Of a DNA stretch of 64,000 nucleotides, positions 25,439-34,663 are shown piece after piece. A program made the position numbers and the translations under genes. The notes under the pieces were generated by a model, which saw nothing but the letters and a program-made list of their open reading frames with translations, made no database searches and was not told the origin of the DNA. The stretch covers positions 1 through 64,000 of the forward strand of contig JAEEGQ010000143.1 in NCBI GenBank assembly GCA_016280395.1, read 5' to 3'. Numbering within the stretch: position 1 is the first letter of the stretch; every line of letters starts with the position of its first letter. Source of the stretch: Lachnospiraceae bacterium (lineage in GTDB: Bacteria > Bacillota > Clostridia > Lachnospirales > Lachnospiraceae).

Positions 25439-26348
25439 AAAAACAGGCCTTTTACTGACCGTGATAACGGTCATCGTGATGCTGTCCGCAATGGGAAGGA
25501 CCGGAGTTTACGGCGCGCTTGCAAAGCCGGAGATCGTTCTTACAAACTACAGCATAAGTGAAAATTATGTTTTTGGTGAGGAAACTTTTATAACCGTTTC
25601 GTTTAAGAACATGCATACCGAGGTTCCGTGCAATGCGGTACTTATCTCGTATTCATCGGCAAATCAGTCCGTGATACCGTCTCTTGGGAACTCCAACCAG
25701 CTTTTCATAGATTCCCTTGAAGCCGGGAAGGAGCAGAAAATAAAGATTCCCGTCGTGATCATTGACAAAGGCGACGGATACGCATCCATGTCCTTTAATA
25801 TCGAATATACCGTGGAAGAAGCGGGTGTGTTCAATACTTCCTGCTATATCGTTTTTCCTGTGGGAGATGAATCGGTTTCCGTAAGGAATGTGAATGTGAC
25901 AACCGAAACGACCGTCGGGGCAAGCTCTCTTGTAAGCGTTTCTTTTGAAAACCTTCTGAAATCCGACATTACAAATGTCAAGCTTATGATAAGCGGCGAT
26001 CTTGATGACGGTGAGGCTTCGTACCTTATAGGCAGTGTGACCGCATGGGCTACTAAGTATGCCGAAAATTATCTGAGCTTTAACACACCGGGACAGAAAA
26101 AGATCAAGCTCCAGCTTGTTTACAGCCTTGAAAACGGAGAAGTGAAAACGAAGGATATCGGTGAATATACCATTAACGTCAAAGAGGGACAGAACCAGGG
26201 AGGGAGCACGACTCCCGGCGATCCCGGTACCGAGACTCCAAAGCGCGGCTTTATGAATCCTTCGACCATCCTGCTTGGGCTTGCAGGAGCGCTGCTGATC
26301 GCAGCCGTAGCAATTTTTGTTGTAACCAAGGTAAGAAACAGGAACTGA
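25431..26348 (+). CDS. Membrane-anchored extracellular beta-domain protein
   Basis: A 305-residue protein with a signal peptide (1-28), an extracellular region that looks like two repeated CARDB/COG1361-type beta-sandwich units (about 35-140 and 150-250, with VSFKN and VSFEN strands), a Gly/Thr/Pro-rich spacer, and a C-terminal helix with a short basic tail (KVRNRN). It resembles archaeal and clostridial S-layer-related proteins. The 8-base overlap with the CpsD-like gene and its place in the chain-length block suggest it works with CpsC/CpsD at the outer membrane face. That is inference. Confidence 0.75.
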   Translation: MNKKTGLLLTVITVIVMLSAMGRTGVYGALAKPEIVLTNYSISENYVFGEETFITVSFKNMHTEVPCNAVLISYSSANQSVIPSLGNSNQLFIDSLEAGKEQKIKIPVVIIDKGDGYASMSFNIEYTVEEAGVFNTSCYIVFPVGDESVSVRNVNVTTETTVGASSLVSVSFENLLKSDITNVKLMISGDLDDGEASYLIGSVTAWATKYAENYLSFNTPGQKKIKLQLVYSLENGEVKTKDIGEYTINVKEGQNQGGSTTPGDPGTETPKRGFMNPSTILLGLAGALLIAAVAIFVVTKVRNRN

Positions 26349-26373
26349 AACCAGGACGCAAGAGGTACCTAAA

Positions 26374-27576
26374 GTGAAGGTATTGATGATAAACAAGTTT
26401 CTGTATCCGAACGGAGGATCGGAAACCTATATTTTTAAGCTGGGTGAGCTGTTACGAAAAAACGGACATGAAGTCCAGTATTTCGGGATGGAGCACGAAG
26501 GAAGATGCGTTGGGAACAATGTCAACGCATACACCTCCGATATGGATTTTCACGGCGGTTCGAAGCTTTCCAAGCTTACATACCCTTTAAAGACCATCTA
26601 CTCCGGAGAGGCGGCAAAGAAGATCCGGCTGGTACTTGAGGATTTCGAGCCGGATGTCTGCCATCTGAACAACTTCAATTATCAACTGACGCCTTCCATT
26701 ATACTCGAGATCAACAGATGGAGAAAAAAGACCGGTCATAAATGCAATATCGTGTTTACGGCACATGATTACCAGCTTGTCTGCCCGAATCATATGCTGA
26801 ATAACCCCAATACGGGGGAAAACTGCGAAAAGTGTCTTGGCGGTCATTTCTTAAACTGCACAAAGGGGAAATGCATCCACGGCTCCTTTGCAAAAAGCTT
26901 TGTCGGGACCCTGGAGGCGACCTATTGGAAGCTTAAGGGCGCATATAAGTATATAGACACGATGATATGCTGCTCACAGTTCATGAAGACAAAAATGGAC
27001 ACAAATCCTCTTTTTGCGAAGAAAACGGTAGCGCTGCATAATTTTATCGACAGGCCTGAGGCAAAGCCCGCAGAGAAGAAGAATTATGTCCTCTACTTCG
27101 GAAGATACAGCGTTGAAAAGGGTATCGGTACACTGATGAAAGTTGCCGGGGAATTGCCTGATGTCAATTTTATCTTTGCCGGCAGCGGCCCGCTTGAAAA
27201 GGAAATGGAGGGTGTTCCGAACATTAAAAATGTCGGGTTCAGATCCGGCGAGGCCCTCGGGCAGCTGATCCGTGAGGCGAAATTTTCGATTTATCCTTCT
27301 GAATGGTATGAAAACTGTCCTTTCTCAGTCATGGAGAGCCAGATGTACGGAACTCCCGTGCTTGGCGCAGATATCGGAGGAATACCGGAGCTTATCAGGG
27401 TCAACGAGACAGGTGAACTGTTCAAGTCCGGAGATGTCGGAGAACTAAAGCAAAAGATAAGGGATCTCTGGAATGACAATGAAAAAGTTGCAAGGTATAC
27501 GGAAAACTGCAAAAACGTTAGCTTTGACACCGCAGACGAGTATTACGGGAAGCTGATGAGGATTTACGGAGCATAG
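26374..27576 (+). CDS. Glycosyltransferase family 4 with cysteine cluster
   Basis: A 400-residue GT4 enzyme with GTG start. Residues 1-120 form the acceptor domain (MINKFLYPNGGSETYIFKLG). A Cys-rich insert follows at about 125-175 (HDYQLVCPN, NCEKCLGGHFLNC, KGKCIHGS) that is likely to bind zinc. The donor half has LYFGRYSVEKGIGTLMKVA, IYPSEWYENCPFSVMES and GADIGGIPEL. Cys-containing GT4 enzymes of this layout are common in capsule loci. The sugar is unknown. Confidence 0.88.
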   Translation: MKVLMINKFLYPNGGSETYIFKLGELLRKNGHEVQYFGMEHEGRCVGNNVNAYTSDMDFHGGSKLSKLTYPLKTIYSGEAAKKIRLVLEDFEPDVCHLNNFNYQLTPSIILEINRWRKKTGHKCNIVFTAHDYQLVCPNHMLNNPNTGENCEKCLGGHFLNCTKGKCIHGSFAKSFVGTLEATYWKLKGAYKYIDTMICCSQFMKTKMDTNPLFAKKTVALHNFIDRPEAKPAEKKNYVLYFGRYSVEKGIGTLMKVAGELPDVNFIFAGSGPLEKEMEGVPNIKNVGFRSGEALGQLIREAKFSIYPSEWYENCPFSVMESQMYGTPVLGADIGGIPELIRVNETGELFKSGDVGELKQKIRDLWNDNEKVARYTENCKNVSFDTADEYYGKLMRIYGA

Positions 27577-27580
27577 ATAG

Positions 27581-28111
27581 ATGAACTTTAAGGAATTCTG
27601 GAAAAAGAAGACCGCCGACAATGCCGGGTGGATAGAGTATCTTAGGACCAAAGGGATCAGGATAGGCAAGGACTGCGAGATATACAAGGATGTGTCGTGG
27701 GGCTCGGAACCGTATCTGATCAGTATAGGCGATCATGTCAGGATAACCAGCGGCTGCAGGTTCATAACACACGACGGTGGGGTCTGGGTGCTGAGGAAGA
27801 TGTACGGTATCGAATCTGCGGATCTTTTTGGCCCGATCAAAGTGGGAAACAACGTACATATCGGTATGAATTCTGTTATCATGCCCGGCGTGACGGTTGG
27901 AAACAACGTTATTATAGGCTGCGGCGCGGTAGTGACGCATGATATCCCCGACGGCGAAGTCTGGGGCGGGGTTCCCGCAAGAAAGATCAAGACTATAGAA
28001 GAGTATTACGAAAAGAATAAAGACAGATTCGAGGCAACAAAGGGTCTGTCATCCGAAGAGAAAAGGAATTATCTTAAAGAAAAGTTCGGATCGTTGCAGG
28101 AAGAGGAATAA
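27581..28111 (+). CDS. Hexapeptide-repeat acyltransferase (sugar O-acetyltransferase type)
   Basis: A 176-residue left-handed beta-helix acetyltransferase. Hexapeptide repeats run from about residue 40 to 130 (ISIGDHVRIT, VGNNVHIG, VGNNVIIGCGAVV) and end in the CoA-site segment WGGVPARKIK. The C-terminal 40 residues are charged and helical. It most resembles cytosolic sugar O-acetyltransferases (maltose/VatB type) that act on nucleotide sugars or lipid-linked sugars. GGAG precedes the ATG by 9 bases. It is followed at once by an integral membrane acyltransferase. Confidence 0.87.
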   Translation: MNFKEFWKKKTADNAGWIEYLRTKGIRIGKDCEIYKDVSWGSEPYLISIGDHVRITSGCRFITHDGGVWVLRKMYGIESADLFGPIKVGNNVHIGMNSVIMPGVTVGNNVIIGCGAVVTHDIPDGEVWGGVPARKIKTIEEYYEKNKDRFEATKGLSSEEKRNYLKEKFGSLQEEE

Positions 28112-28112
28112 G

Positions 28113-29135
28113 ATGGCATCAGAAAAGAAGAGGGATATATGGGTCGATAACGTCAAGGTCGTAGCCTGTATTCTGGTGGTACTCGGACATTTTTACCAGT
28201 CCATGGTTAAATCCGGTATTGCCGATGACACATTTTTCTATAAGCTGTTCAACAACACGATCTATTATTTCCATGTTCCTCTGTTCTTTATCTGCAGCGG
28301 CTTTTTGTATCAGAAGTATTCAAAGGTCTGTTCGGCTTCATCATGGGGCATGAATGTATTAAAGAAACTTGTGGTTTTGGGAATTCCGTACTTTGTGTTC
28401 TCGTTTCTGACATGGCTGCTCCGGAAGTTGTTTTCGTCTTCAGTGAATGAGCAGGCCGGCGGACTGATCGATACGCTTTTTGTTAATCCGTCCGCACCGT
28501 ACTGGTATCTGTATATTCTGTTCTTTTTGTTCCTGATAACGGTCAATACAAAGACTTTTACACAACAGACTGTTATTGTCGGGTTAACTGTTATCATAAA
28601 GATACTTAAATGCCTGGGTATTAAAACGGGTATTTATCTTATAGACAAGATCATGGACAACTGGGTATGGTTCGCGCTCGGAATGATGCTTGTGTACAGT
28701 CTGTCCATACTATGCAACGTGATCGTGGGAACGGTTTTGCTTGCGCTCTTCCTGACCGGCAGCATACTCGTTGAAAACGGGATCATATCCGGACACATTA
28801 CCGGCTTTTGTCTGGCATTAACGGCCTGCTATTCGGTAATAAGCATTATCCGAGCTGTTTTTGCGGAAGGAAAGCAGAAAAAAGGCTGGGAATTCTGTGC
28901 AAGATATACTATGCCCGTATTTTTGATGCATACACTGTTTGCAGCGCCTCTAAGGGCTGTATTGCTTAAGGTCGGAGTAAAAAGTCTGGCCGTCCATACT
29001 GCACTCGGGCTTTTGATCGCCTTTGCGGGACCTGTGATAGCCATGATGATACTGGAAAAACTAAAGCCTTTGGATATTATCGTTTATCCGGGCAGATACA
29101 TAAAGATCGGTAAAAAGGAGCAAAACAATGGCTGA
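28113..29135 (+). CDS. Acyltransferase family 3 membrane protein
   Basis: A 340-residue integral membrane O-acyltransferase with about ten helices. The N terminus has DIWVDNVKVVACILVVLGHF, in which the conserved His lies at the end of the first helix, and FHVPLFFICSGFLY follows, both typical of the acyltransferase-3 (OafA/WecH) family. It would transfer acetyl or similar groups from cytoplasmic donors to polysaccharide in the membrane. The start is two bases after the hexapeptide acetyltransferase stop. Its stop overlaps the radical SAM start by 8 bases. Confidence 0.87.
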   Translation: MASEKKRDIWVDNVKVVACILVVLGHFYQSMVKSGIADDTFFYKLFNNTIYYFHVPLFFICSGFLYQKYSKVCSASSWGMNVLKKLVVLGIPYFVFSFLTWLLRKLFSSSVNEQAGGLIDTLFVNPSAPYWYLYILFFLFLITVNTKTFTQQTVIVGLTVIIKILKCLGIKTGIYLIDKIMDNWVWFALGMMLVYSLSILCNVIVGTVLLALFLTGSILVENGIISGHITGFCLALTACYSVISIIRAVFAEGKQKKGWEFCARYTMPVFLMHTLFAAPLRAVLLKVGVKSLAVHTALGLLIAFAGPVIAMMILEKLKPLDIIVYPGRYIKIGKKEQNNG

Positions 29136-30312
29136 AAAAAAACTTAACGGAACCGTTATAGTCACATACAGATGCAATGCGCGCTGTTCCATGTGCAACA
29201 GATATAAAGCGCCTTCAAAGCCTGAAGAAGAGATCTCGATAGAGACCATAAAAAAGCTTCCGAAGATGTACTTTACAAACATCACAGGCGGCGAGCCTTT
29301 CATCAGGACGGACATAAAGGACATCGTGCGCGAGCTGTACAAGAAATCGGACCGTATCGTTATCTCGACAAACGGGTTCTTTACAGACCGCATAGTCGAT
29401 CTTTGCAAGGAATTCCCGCAAATCGGCATCCGTATCTCGATCGAAGGCCTTGAGAAAACGAATAACGAGATCAGAGGTCTTGAAAACGGCTACCAGAAGG
29501 GCTATCAGACTCTTAAGACCCTTCGCGAGATGGGAATGACGGATGTCGGATTCGGCATGACCGTCCAGGATAAGAATGCACCCGATCTTGTGCCGCTCTA
29601 CAAGCTCTCGGACGAGATGGGGATGGAGTTTGCGACAGCCTCCCTGCATAACAGCTTCTACTTTGTCGAGGCGAAGAACATCATCAAGGACAGACCGATG
29701 GTCGCACAGAACTTTGAAAACCTTGTAAACGAGCTTCTTGCAAGCAAAAGCCCAAAAAAGTGGTTCCGTGCGTACTTTAACCATGGCCTCATCAATTACA
29801 TTTACGGACAGAAGAGGCTTCTGCCCTGTGACATGAGTTTTGACACCTTCTTTATCGACCCTTATGGGGATGTAATGCCCTGCAACGGGACAAAGGACAA
29901 AGAAGTCATGGGCAACCTTAACAGACAGACATGGGATGAGCTCTGGAATTCTCCCGAGGCCGAAGAGGTGCGCAAAAAGGTGCGCTGCTGCGACAGGGAG
30001 TGCTGGATGATCGGCTCCGTTTCGCCGGCCATGCACAAATATATCTGGAAACCCGCCTGGTGGGTATTCCGTCACAAGATCAAATTCTGGACAAAGAAAA
30101 AGTACAGCATGTACGAGAACAAGATCGTGCGCGATTACAGGGACGGCAAGGTCACAAAGGAAGAACTTGACGCCTGCAGTACATGCGATATGTGTGCCAC
30201 GGTAAACAACGGTCTTTCGGCCGAATCCCTTGAACAGCTGAAAAATAAAACGGGTGAAGAGATCGTTGACGCGGATATCGCGGCACAGATGAAAAACGGG
30301 GAACAAAAATAA
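29128..30312 (+). CDS. Radical SAM protein with SPASM-like C terminus
   Basis: A 394-residue radical SAM enzyme. The first Fe-S cluster motif is C16-x3-C20-x2-C23 (YRCNARCSMC), followed by TGGEPFIR for SAM binding and a partial TIM barrel. The C-terminal half carries extra cysteines (LLPCDMSF, VMPCNGTKD, VRCCDRECW, CSTCDMC) fitting auxiliary SPASM-type clusters. Such proteins modify peptides or small molecules. Inside a polysaccharide locus the substrate may be a sugar or a peptide attached to it. Membership in the operon is clear from the 8-base overlap with the acyltransferase and the 3-base gap to the polymerase. Confidence 0.88.
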   Translation: MAEKKLNGTVIVTYRCNARCSMCNRYKAPSKPEEEISIETIKKLPKMYFTNITGGEPFIRTDIKDIVRELYKKSDRIVISTNGFFTDRIVDLCKEFPQIGIRISIEGLEKTNNEIRGLENGYQKGYQTLKTLREMGMTDVGFGMTVQDKNAPDLVPLYKLSDEMGMEFATASLHNSFYFVEAKNIIKDRPMVAQNFENLVNELLASKSPKKWFRAYFNHGLINYIYGQKRLLPCDMSFDTFFIDPYGDVMPCNGTKDKEVMGNLNRQTWDELWNSPEAEEVRKKVRCCDRECWMIGSVSPAMHKYIWKPAWWVFRHKIKFWTKKKYSMYENKIVRDYRDGKVTKEELDACSTCDMCATVNNGLSAESLEQLKNKTGEEIVDADIAAQMKNGEQK

Positions 30313-30315
30313 TCA

Positions 30316-31545
30316 ATGAATAAAAGATGGATTCTTGATGAAAAATTCATAAGCTATGTAATGTGCGCCCTTTGGATATTTGCGATCAACGTGTTTTCTT
30401 CGTTCAGACACTATCTGTCGGAGCTGGTTACGTTGAGAGTCATGGCGGGCATTACTGCTGTTGTCTTTGTGGTAATGATAGTCGCAAGATATGAGGATTT
30501 TATAATCAGGATTAAAGTTAAAGACCTTCCGTGGTGCAGTATCGTTTATACGATCTTTGTGACGTATGTTTACAGTTCGCAGAACTGGGCAACGGAATAT
30601 ATCGGAGCTACAGATATCATTCCGACTCTGCGTGAAAACGTACTGATAATCTTCTGCCTGGAAATGTTTTTCGGATTCGGTGGATACGGAAAAAAGATAC
30701 CGGTGGTCTATGTTATAGCAAATCTTTTGTTCGGTTTTGTGGTAACTTTTACGACACCCATAGCGAACTGGGGAAGCGCAAAACAATACGGCGGCATCAC
30801 AAGTGTTAACAGAAATACCGCGTCCTATGTATTTGTTATAGGATTCGGCATGTGCCTGTATCTTGCGGAAAAATACGGGAAATATCTGTACGGAGCAGCG
30901 GCTCTCTTTGTGGCATTCGCCCTTGTTACGGGATCGAGAAAAGGTATCATAGAGATAGCACTTACGATAGCCGTTTTTCTGATACTTAAGGATGATTTAA
31001 AAGATAAAGTCAGGATCACGGTGCTGCTGGTCGTACTCGGTATCTTCGGACTGGTATTATTCCTGAATATCCCGTTCCTGCGCGAAACATACGGAGAAAG
31101 GCTTCTTGCCATATTTGATGACAGTATAGAAGACAGCAGCCGCGATAACAGGACTTTGCTCAGACTGAATGCTTTCAGCGCATTCCTTAAACGTCCGTGG
31201 TTCGGAAACGGTGCGGGCTATGCTGCCGTCACCAATAAAGCAAAGATCGGCATAAATGCCTACAGCCATTGCAATTATATCGAACTTCTCTGCAATTACG
31301 GTATCGTCGGGTTTTTCCTGTATTATATTGCGTACATACATATGATCGTTAAAGCACTGCTCCACAGGATGGATCTGTATGCAAAAATGACCCTGACATG
31401 CCTTATCCCGCTGATCGTTATCGAATACGGCCAGGTCACATACTACATAAAAGTCGGTGCTGTGCCGATAATCATGTTGTTCCTTACGGCAAGGTATGCC
31501 ATAGGGCAAGATGAAAAAGAAGAAAACATTGCAACTGTGCCTTAA
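30316..31545 (+). CDS. Wzy-like polymerase / O-antigen ligase family protein
   Basis: A 409-residue integral membrane protein with about eleven helices and a long external loop late in the protein (about 255-300) holding RDNRTLLRLNAF and RPWFGNGAGYA. These match the O-antigen ligase/polymerase (Wzy_C/WaaL) family. It would join lipid-linked repeat units at the outer membrane face. It is one of two such proteins in the locus (the other is at 45,285). A dyad with promoter-like spacing follows it. Confidence 0.85.
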   Translation: MNKRWILDEKFISYVMCALWIFAINVFSSFRHYLSELVTLRVMAGITAVVFVVMIVARYEDFIIRIKVKDLPWCSIVYTIFVTYVYSSQNWATEYIGATDIIPTLRENVLIIFCLEMFFGFGGYGKKIPVVYVIANLLFGFVVTFTTPIANWGSAKQYGGITSVNRNTASYVFVIGFGMCLYLAEKYGKYLYGAAALFVAFALVTGSRKGIIEIALTIAVFLILKDDLKDKVRITVLLVVLGIFGLVLFLNIPFLRETYGERLLAIFDDSIEDSSRDNRTLLRLNAFSAFLKRPWFGNGAGYAAVTNKAKIGINAYSHCNYIELLCNYGIVGFFLYYIAYIHMIVKALLHRMDLYAKMTLTCLIPLIVIEYGQVTYYIKVGAVPIIMLFLTARYAIGQDEKEENIATVP

Positions 31546-31569
31546 GAAACCATGCTAAGCAAACTTTCT

Positions 31570-31599
31570 CTTTACATTTTTTAGTTTTTAGTGTAAAGT
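31570..31599 (+). promoter_or_regulatory. Dyad with promoter spacing before the first beta-helix gene
   Basis: CTTTACA (31570-31576) and TGTAAAG (31592-31598) form a 7-bp inverted repeat. Its arms also supply TTTACA and TAAAGT with a 17-base spacer. It may be a promoter with a built-in operator, or a weak terminator given the T-rich loop. Confidence 0.45.
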
Positions 31600-31625
31600 A
31601 AAGCTGGCAGAAAGGAGAGTGTTTT

Positions 31626-33482
31626 ATGGACAAGAAAGACAGTTTATTTCTGAAACTGATGAAAAAAGGCTGGCCTGTTTTATGCGGGGCAGTCATGGTT
31701 GCCGTTATCGTACTTGTGGTCATCTTGTGCAAAGACACACTTGGAAGCAGTAAGCCTGTCATTGATCTTGCGGACAACAATACCGAGATAGAGACTGCTG
31801 CCGAGATCGACGATATTGAAGATATCGATATAGATGATGGAGAGGTGCCTCTTGGCGGCGACCCTTTCGGAACCCTTCCGACGATAAGGAATTTCGGAGC
31901 AAAGGGAGACGGCAAAACGGATGACTCGAAGGCGCTGAAGGAATACATTAAGAGCGGCTGTACCACGCTCCTTTTCCCAAAGGGAACATACAATCTCGGA
32001 AATGCCCAGATAGATCTTCCTTCGTATATCTCAATAGTCGGTGAATCAGCAGAGACTACAGTGCTGAAGAATATCAACATTAACGCTCCTTACGGTCTAT
32101 CCCTTACTAACCTCTGCTGTGACGGCGGAACAGAAAGGACGATACGCTGTGCCGGCACATCCCGTATTACCGGTAATGTAATGTTTAATGTTATGCCGGT
32201 AGGCGCTCAGAATGTTTCGTATTTTTCATGCATCTTCAGAAACTGTGACTATGTGAGCATAGCAAAGCATAATATCAGCAACAGTGAAAACAAGTTCATG
32301 TCCAATATCGTGCTTGACTGCAAGTTCTACAATATCGGACGCGTTGCGATCTATCATATCCTTGATATCGATTACGGTTATTATGCAAGGAACAGCTTCG
32401 ATAAGATTGGTTCAAGCAGCATTTTAAGCGGAGAACTTGCTGCGATAAAGCTTGGTGATACAACGACCAACAGCACCTGCTCGCTTAAGGAAGGGCTTAT
32501 AAGCAATAATACTTTCTCTAACCTTATAAGCGGTGATGATGTTGAAAATTCCAAGCACAGCATTGCATGCAACTTTATTACCGTACAGGGCTTAAAGGTT
32601 GTCATAGATAACAATAGCTTTGAGAACCTTCTCGGTTATGGTGATGACAGAGAATCTGTCTATACAAAGGTACGCTATCTTACGGTATCAAACAATACCA
32701 TAACAAACGGCGGTTTTGGCGAAGGTTATATCTGCAACAAGGGAGCGCGTCATGCGGACGCTTATGCCGAGATAATCAACAATACGATAACAGGTGAATA
32801 TGGTATCGGCATAAGAAACTATGGTGCGGGCCGCATTGCAAACAACACGATTAATATTTTCGGAGCACGTTCCGCTATATGCTGCAACAAAATGGAGGAA
32901 GGCACTTCTGCCAAGCTGACGATAGAAAACAACACTATCACCGTCGGCAACAAGATGCCTATTATAGCGGGTTCTACTCCGAGCACCTATCAGAGAGGAT
33001 ATATTATTCAGATCGAATCGCTAAACTGCCCGGTTGAAGTCCTCGGCAATACCGTAAAGACCGGTACCGGTGATGTTAAGTTCAAGACATCACTCAGAGT
33101 CGGAAATGTTTCCAACAATGTCAGCATCTGCAAAAACAATATCCACAATGAGCTCAGCGGCGGTATTGAGATTACTGCCGGTACTGCTCTTGAAGCAAGT
33201 AACAAGAACATTTCAGTGGCAGTTAACGAGAATAAGCTTGAATGCTACGGACAGCTGGTCAACATAACGTTTAAGCATTCTGCAGCACTCGCATCCACAA
33301 GACAGTTCACAGTTAAGAATAACACGCTTACACCCTTAAGTTCGACGAAATACGGTATCATAATCAGTTCCGGTACAGGAAACAATGATTCACTTGTGTT
33401 TGAAGGCACTACATCAGCCAAGCTGTTCACAAGCAATGTAGTCTATGCGAATGTTCCGAATGTGGAAAAGAATACAAAATAA
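31626..33482 (+). CDS. Membrane-anchored right-handed beta-helix protein
   Basis: A 618-residue surface protein. It has an N-terminal membrane helix (about 17-37), a short acidic linker rich in Asp, Glu and Ile (about 50-78), then a pectate-lyase/tail-spike-like domain beginning with FGAKGDGKTDDSKAL (about 92-106). A long parallel beta-helix follows with recurrent N-N-T-I/F units such as ISNNTFSN, VSNNTITNGG and IENNTITV. Such folds cut, epimerise or bind polysaccharides. I cannot point to catalytic residues. AAAGGAG precedes the ATG. A paralogue lies at 39,843. Confidence 0.85.
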   Translation: MDKKDSLFLKLMKKGWPVLCGAVMVAVIVLVVILCKDTLGSSKPVIDLADNNTEIETAAEIDDIEDIDIDDGEVPLGGDPFGTLPTIRNFGAKGDGKTDDSKALKEYIKSGCTTLLFPKGTYNLGNAQIDLPSYISIVGESAETTVLKNININAPYGLSLTNLCCDGGTERTIRCAGTSRITGNVMFNVMPVGAQNVSYFSCIFRNCDYVSIAKHNISNSENKFMSNIVLDCKFYNIGRVAIYHILDIDYGYYARNSFDKIGSSSILSGELAAIKLGDTTTNSTCSLKEGLISNNTFSNLISGDDVENSKHSIACNFITVQGLKVVIDNNSFENLLGYGDDRESVYTKVRYLTVSNNTITNGGFGEGYICNKGARHADAYAEIINNTITGEYGIGIRNYGAGRIANNTINIFGARSAICCNKMEEGTSAKLTIENNTITVGNKMPIIAGSTPSTYQRGYIIQIESLNCPVEVLGNTVKTGTGDVKFKTSLRVGNVSNNVSICKNNIHNELSGGIEITAGTALEASNKNISVAVNENKLECYGQLVNITFKHSAALASTRQFTVKNNTLTPLSSTKYGIIISSGTGNNDSLVFEGTTSAKLFTSNVVYANVPNVEKNTK

Positions 33483-33523
33483 GAGGCTGTAACAGCCAAA
33501 TGAGTGTTTATAAGCTGAAAAGT

Positions 33524-33561
33524 AAGGAACATTAACCTCTGTGTTAGTGTTCCTTGTTTTT
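33524..33561 (+). terminator. Rho-independent terminator after the first beta-helix gene
   Basis: AAGGAACA (33524-33531) pairs with TGTTCCTT (33548-33555), with a partial inner stem, followed by G and five T. It would end transcription coming from the upstream operon. Confidence 0.75.
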
Positions 33562-33612
33562 AGGATGATATGTTATTTTTGAAAAATACGGATAAAAAAG
33601 GATCGGTTTTTT

Positions 33613-34653
33613 ATGGATGTTGAAAGTGCTAAAAAGCTTTTAAGCAGTAAACGGGAGGACAAAAGATCTTCATGCTGCAGGGAAATACCGTTGAAGATCG
33701 GGCACAATTTTGATCTGGATATAATAATCCCATGTTATAATGTTGAACCGTATATAAGGGAATGTATTGATTCGGTCATAAACCAGAAGACGTCGTTTTC
33801 ATTCCGGGTGATCGCGATAAATGACGGTTCTTCTGACAACACACTCGGTGTTCTCAAGGAATACGAGAAGATCGATAATTATATCCTTCTCGATCAGACC
33901 AATCATGGGGTGTCTTACGCGAGAAACAGGGCAATAACGCTTCTTGATTCCGAATATGTCATGTTCATAGACTCGGATGATATGCTCTTTCCGGATGCTA
34001 TAGAAAATATGCTGACCCTTGCAAAAAAAGAAGATGCGGATTATGTTCAGGGGAAGATCATACAGATAATGCCTGACGGAACAGAGAGGGGACAGTTCGG
34101 CGTATGCCATGACGGAAAGATCACTACAAGGCGTGAAATAGCCGGAATTCCGGGGGGAAAGCTCTTTAGATCAGCTTTGTTTGAAAGCCTGATATTCCCG
34201 GAGTATACATTTGAAGACAGTATTTTTAAGGAAATCGTCTTTGATCTGGCAAAAAACAAGTATTCCTTTACCGGGCCGGTTTATAAATACCGGGTCAACA
34301 ACACCGGTATCTCGACGACTGCAAGAAAACGCCCTCAATCTATAGACGGATTGTGGATCAATCTAATGCTTGGCGAAGAACGGCAAAGCAAGTTTGGACT
34401 TGAACCCACAGACGATTATTACGAATATAAGATATCTACTTTTGAGCTTATGCACAGAAGGCTTCGCAGCATTGGACTAAAGTATGACCGGGCCGGATTT
34501 ATTATTTACAGTGATTACATAAAGAGAACTTTCAAGGATATGACTCTTAAAGACAAGAAGTTCAGATGGATAGAAAAGTCGCTCAAAAATGGGAAATATC
34601 TGATGTTTCTTCTTGGACTGGTTAAGAGAAAACTTATCGGAAACAGGGCATGA
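33613..34653 (+). CDS. Glycosyltransferase family 2
   Basis: A 346-residue GT-A enzyme with LDIIIPCYNVEPYIRECIDSV, AINDGSSDNT and the metal-binding FIDSDDM. It carries an extra 33-residue N-terminal segment before the first strand (with SSCC), which may reflect a late start, although no better start is seen. EDSIFKEIVFDL near the middle corresponds to the usual acidic catalytic region. It sits between a terminator and two minus-strand genes and ends 10 bases from the converging GT4 gene. Confidence 0.85.
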   Translation: MDVESAKKLLSSKREDKRSSCCREIPLKIGHNFDLDIIIPCYNVEPYIRECIDSVINQKTSFSFRVIAINDGSSDNTLGVLKEYEKIDNYILLDQTNHGVSYARNRAITLLDSEYVMFIDSDDMLFPDAIENMLTLAKKEDADYVQGKIIQIMPDGTERGQFGVCHDGKITTRREIAGIPGGKLFRSALFESLIFPEYTFEDSIFKEIVFDLAKNKYSFTGPVYKYRVNNTGISTTARKRPQSIDGLWINLMLGEERQSKFGLEPTDDYYEYKISTFELMHRRLRSIGLKYDRAGFIIYSDYIKRTFKDMTLKDKKFRWIEKSLKNGKYLMFLLGLVKRKLIGNRA

Positions 34654-34663
34654 GGATATTTTC

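Noticed and set aside
29215-30306. A 363-codon open frame on the minus strand
   Set aside because: It is the mirror of the radical SAM gene. The plus-strand protein has the cluster and SAM motifs, while the minus-strand product is rich in His, Val and Cys with no family match.
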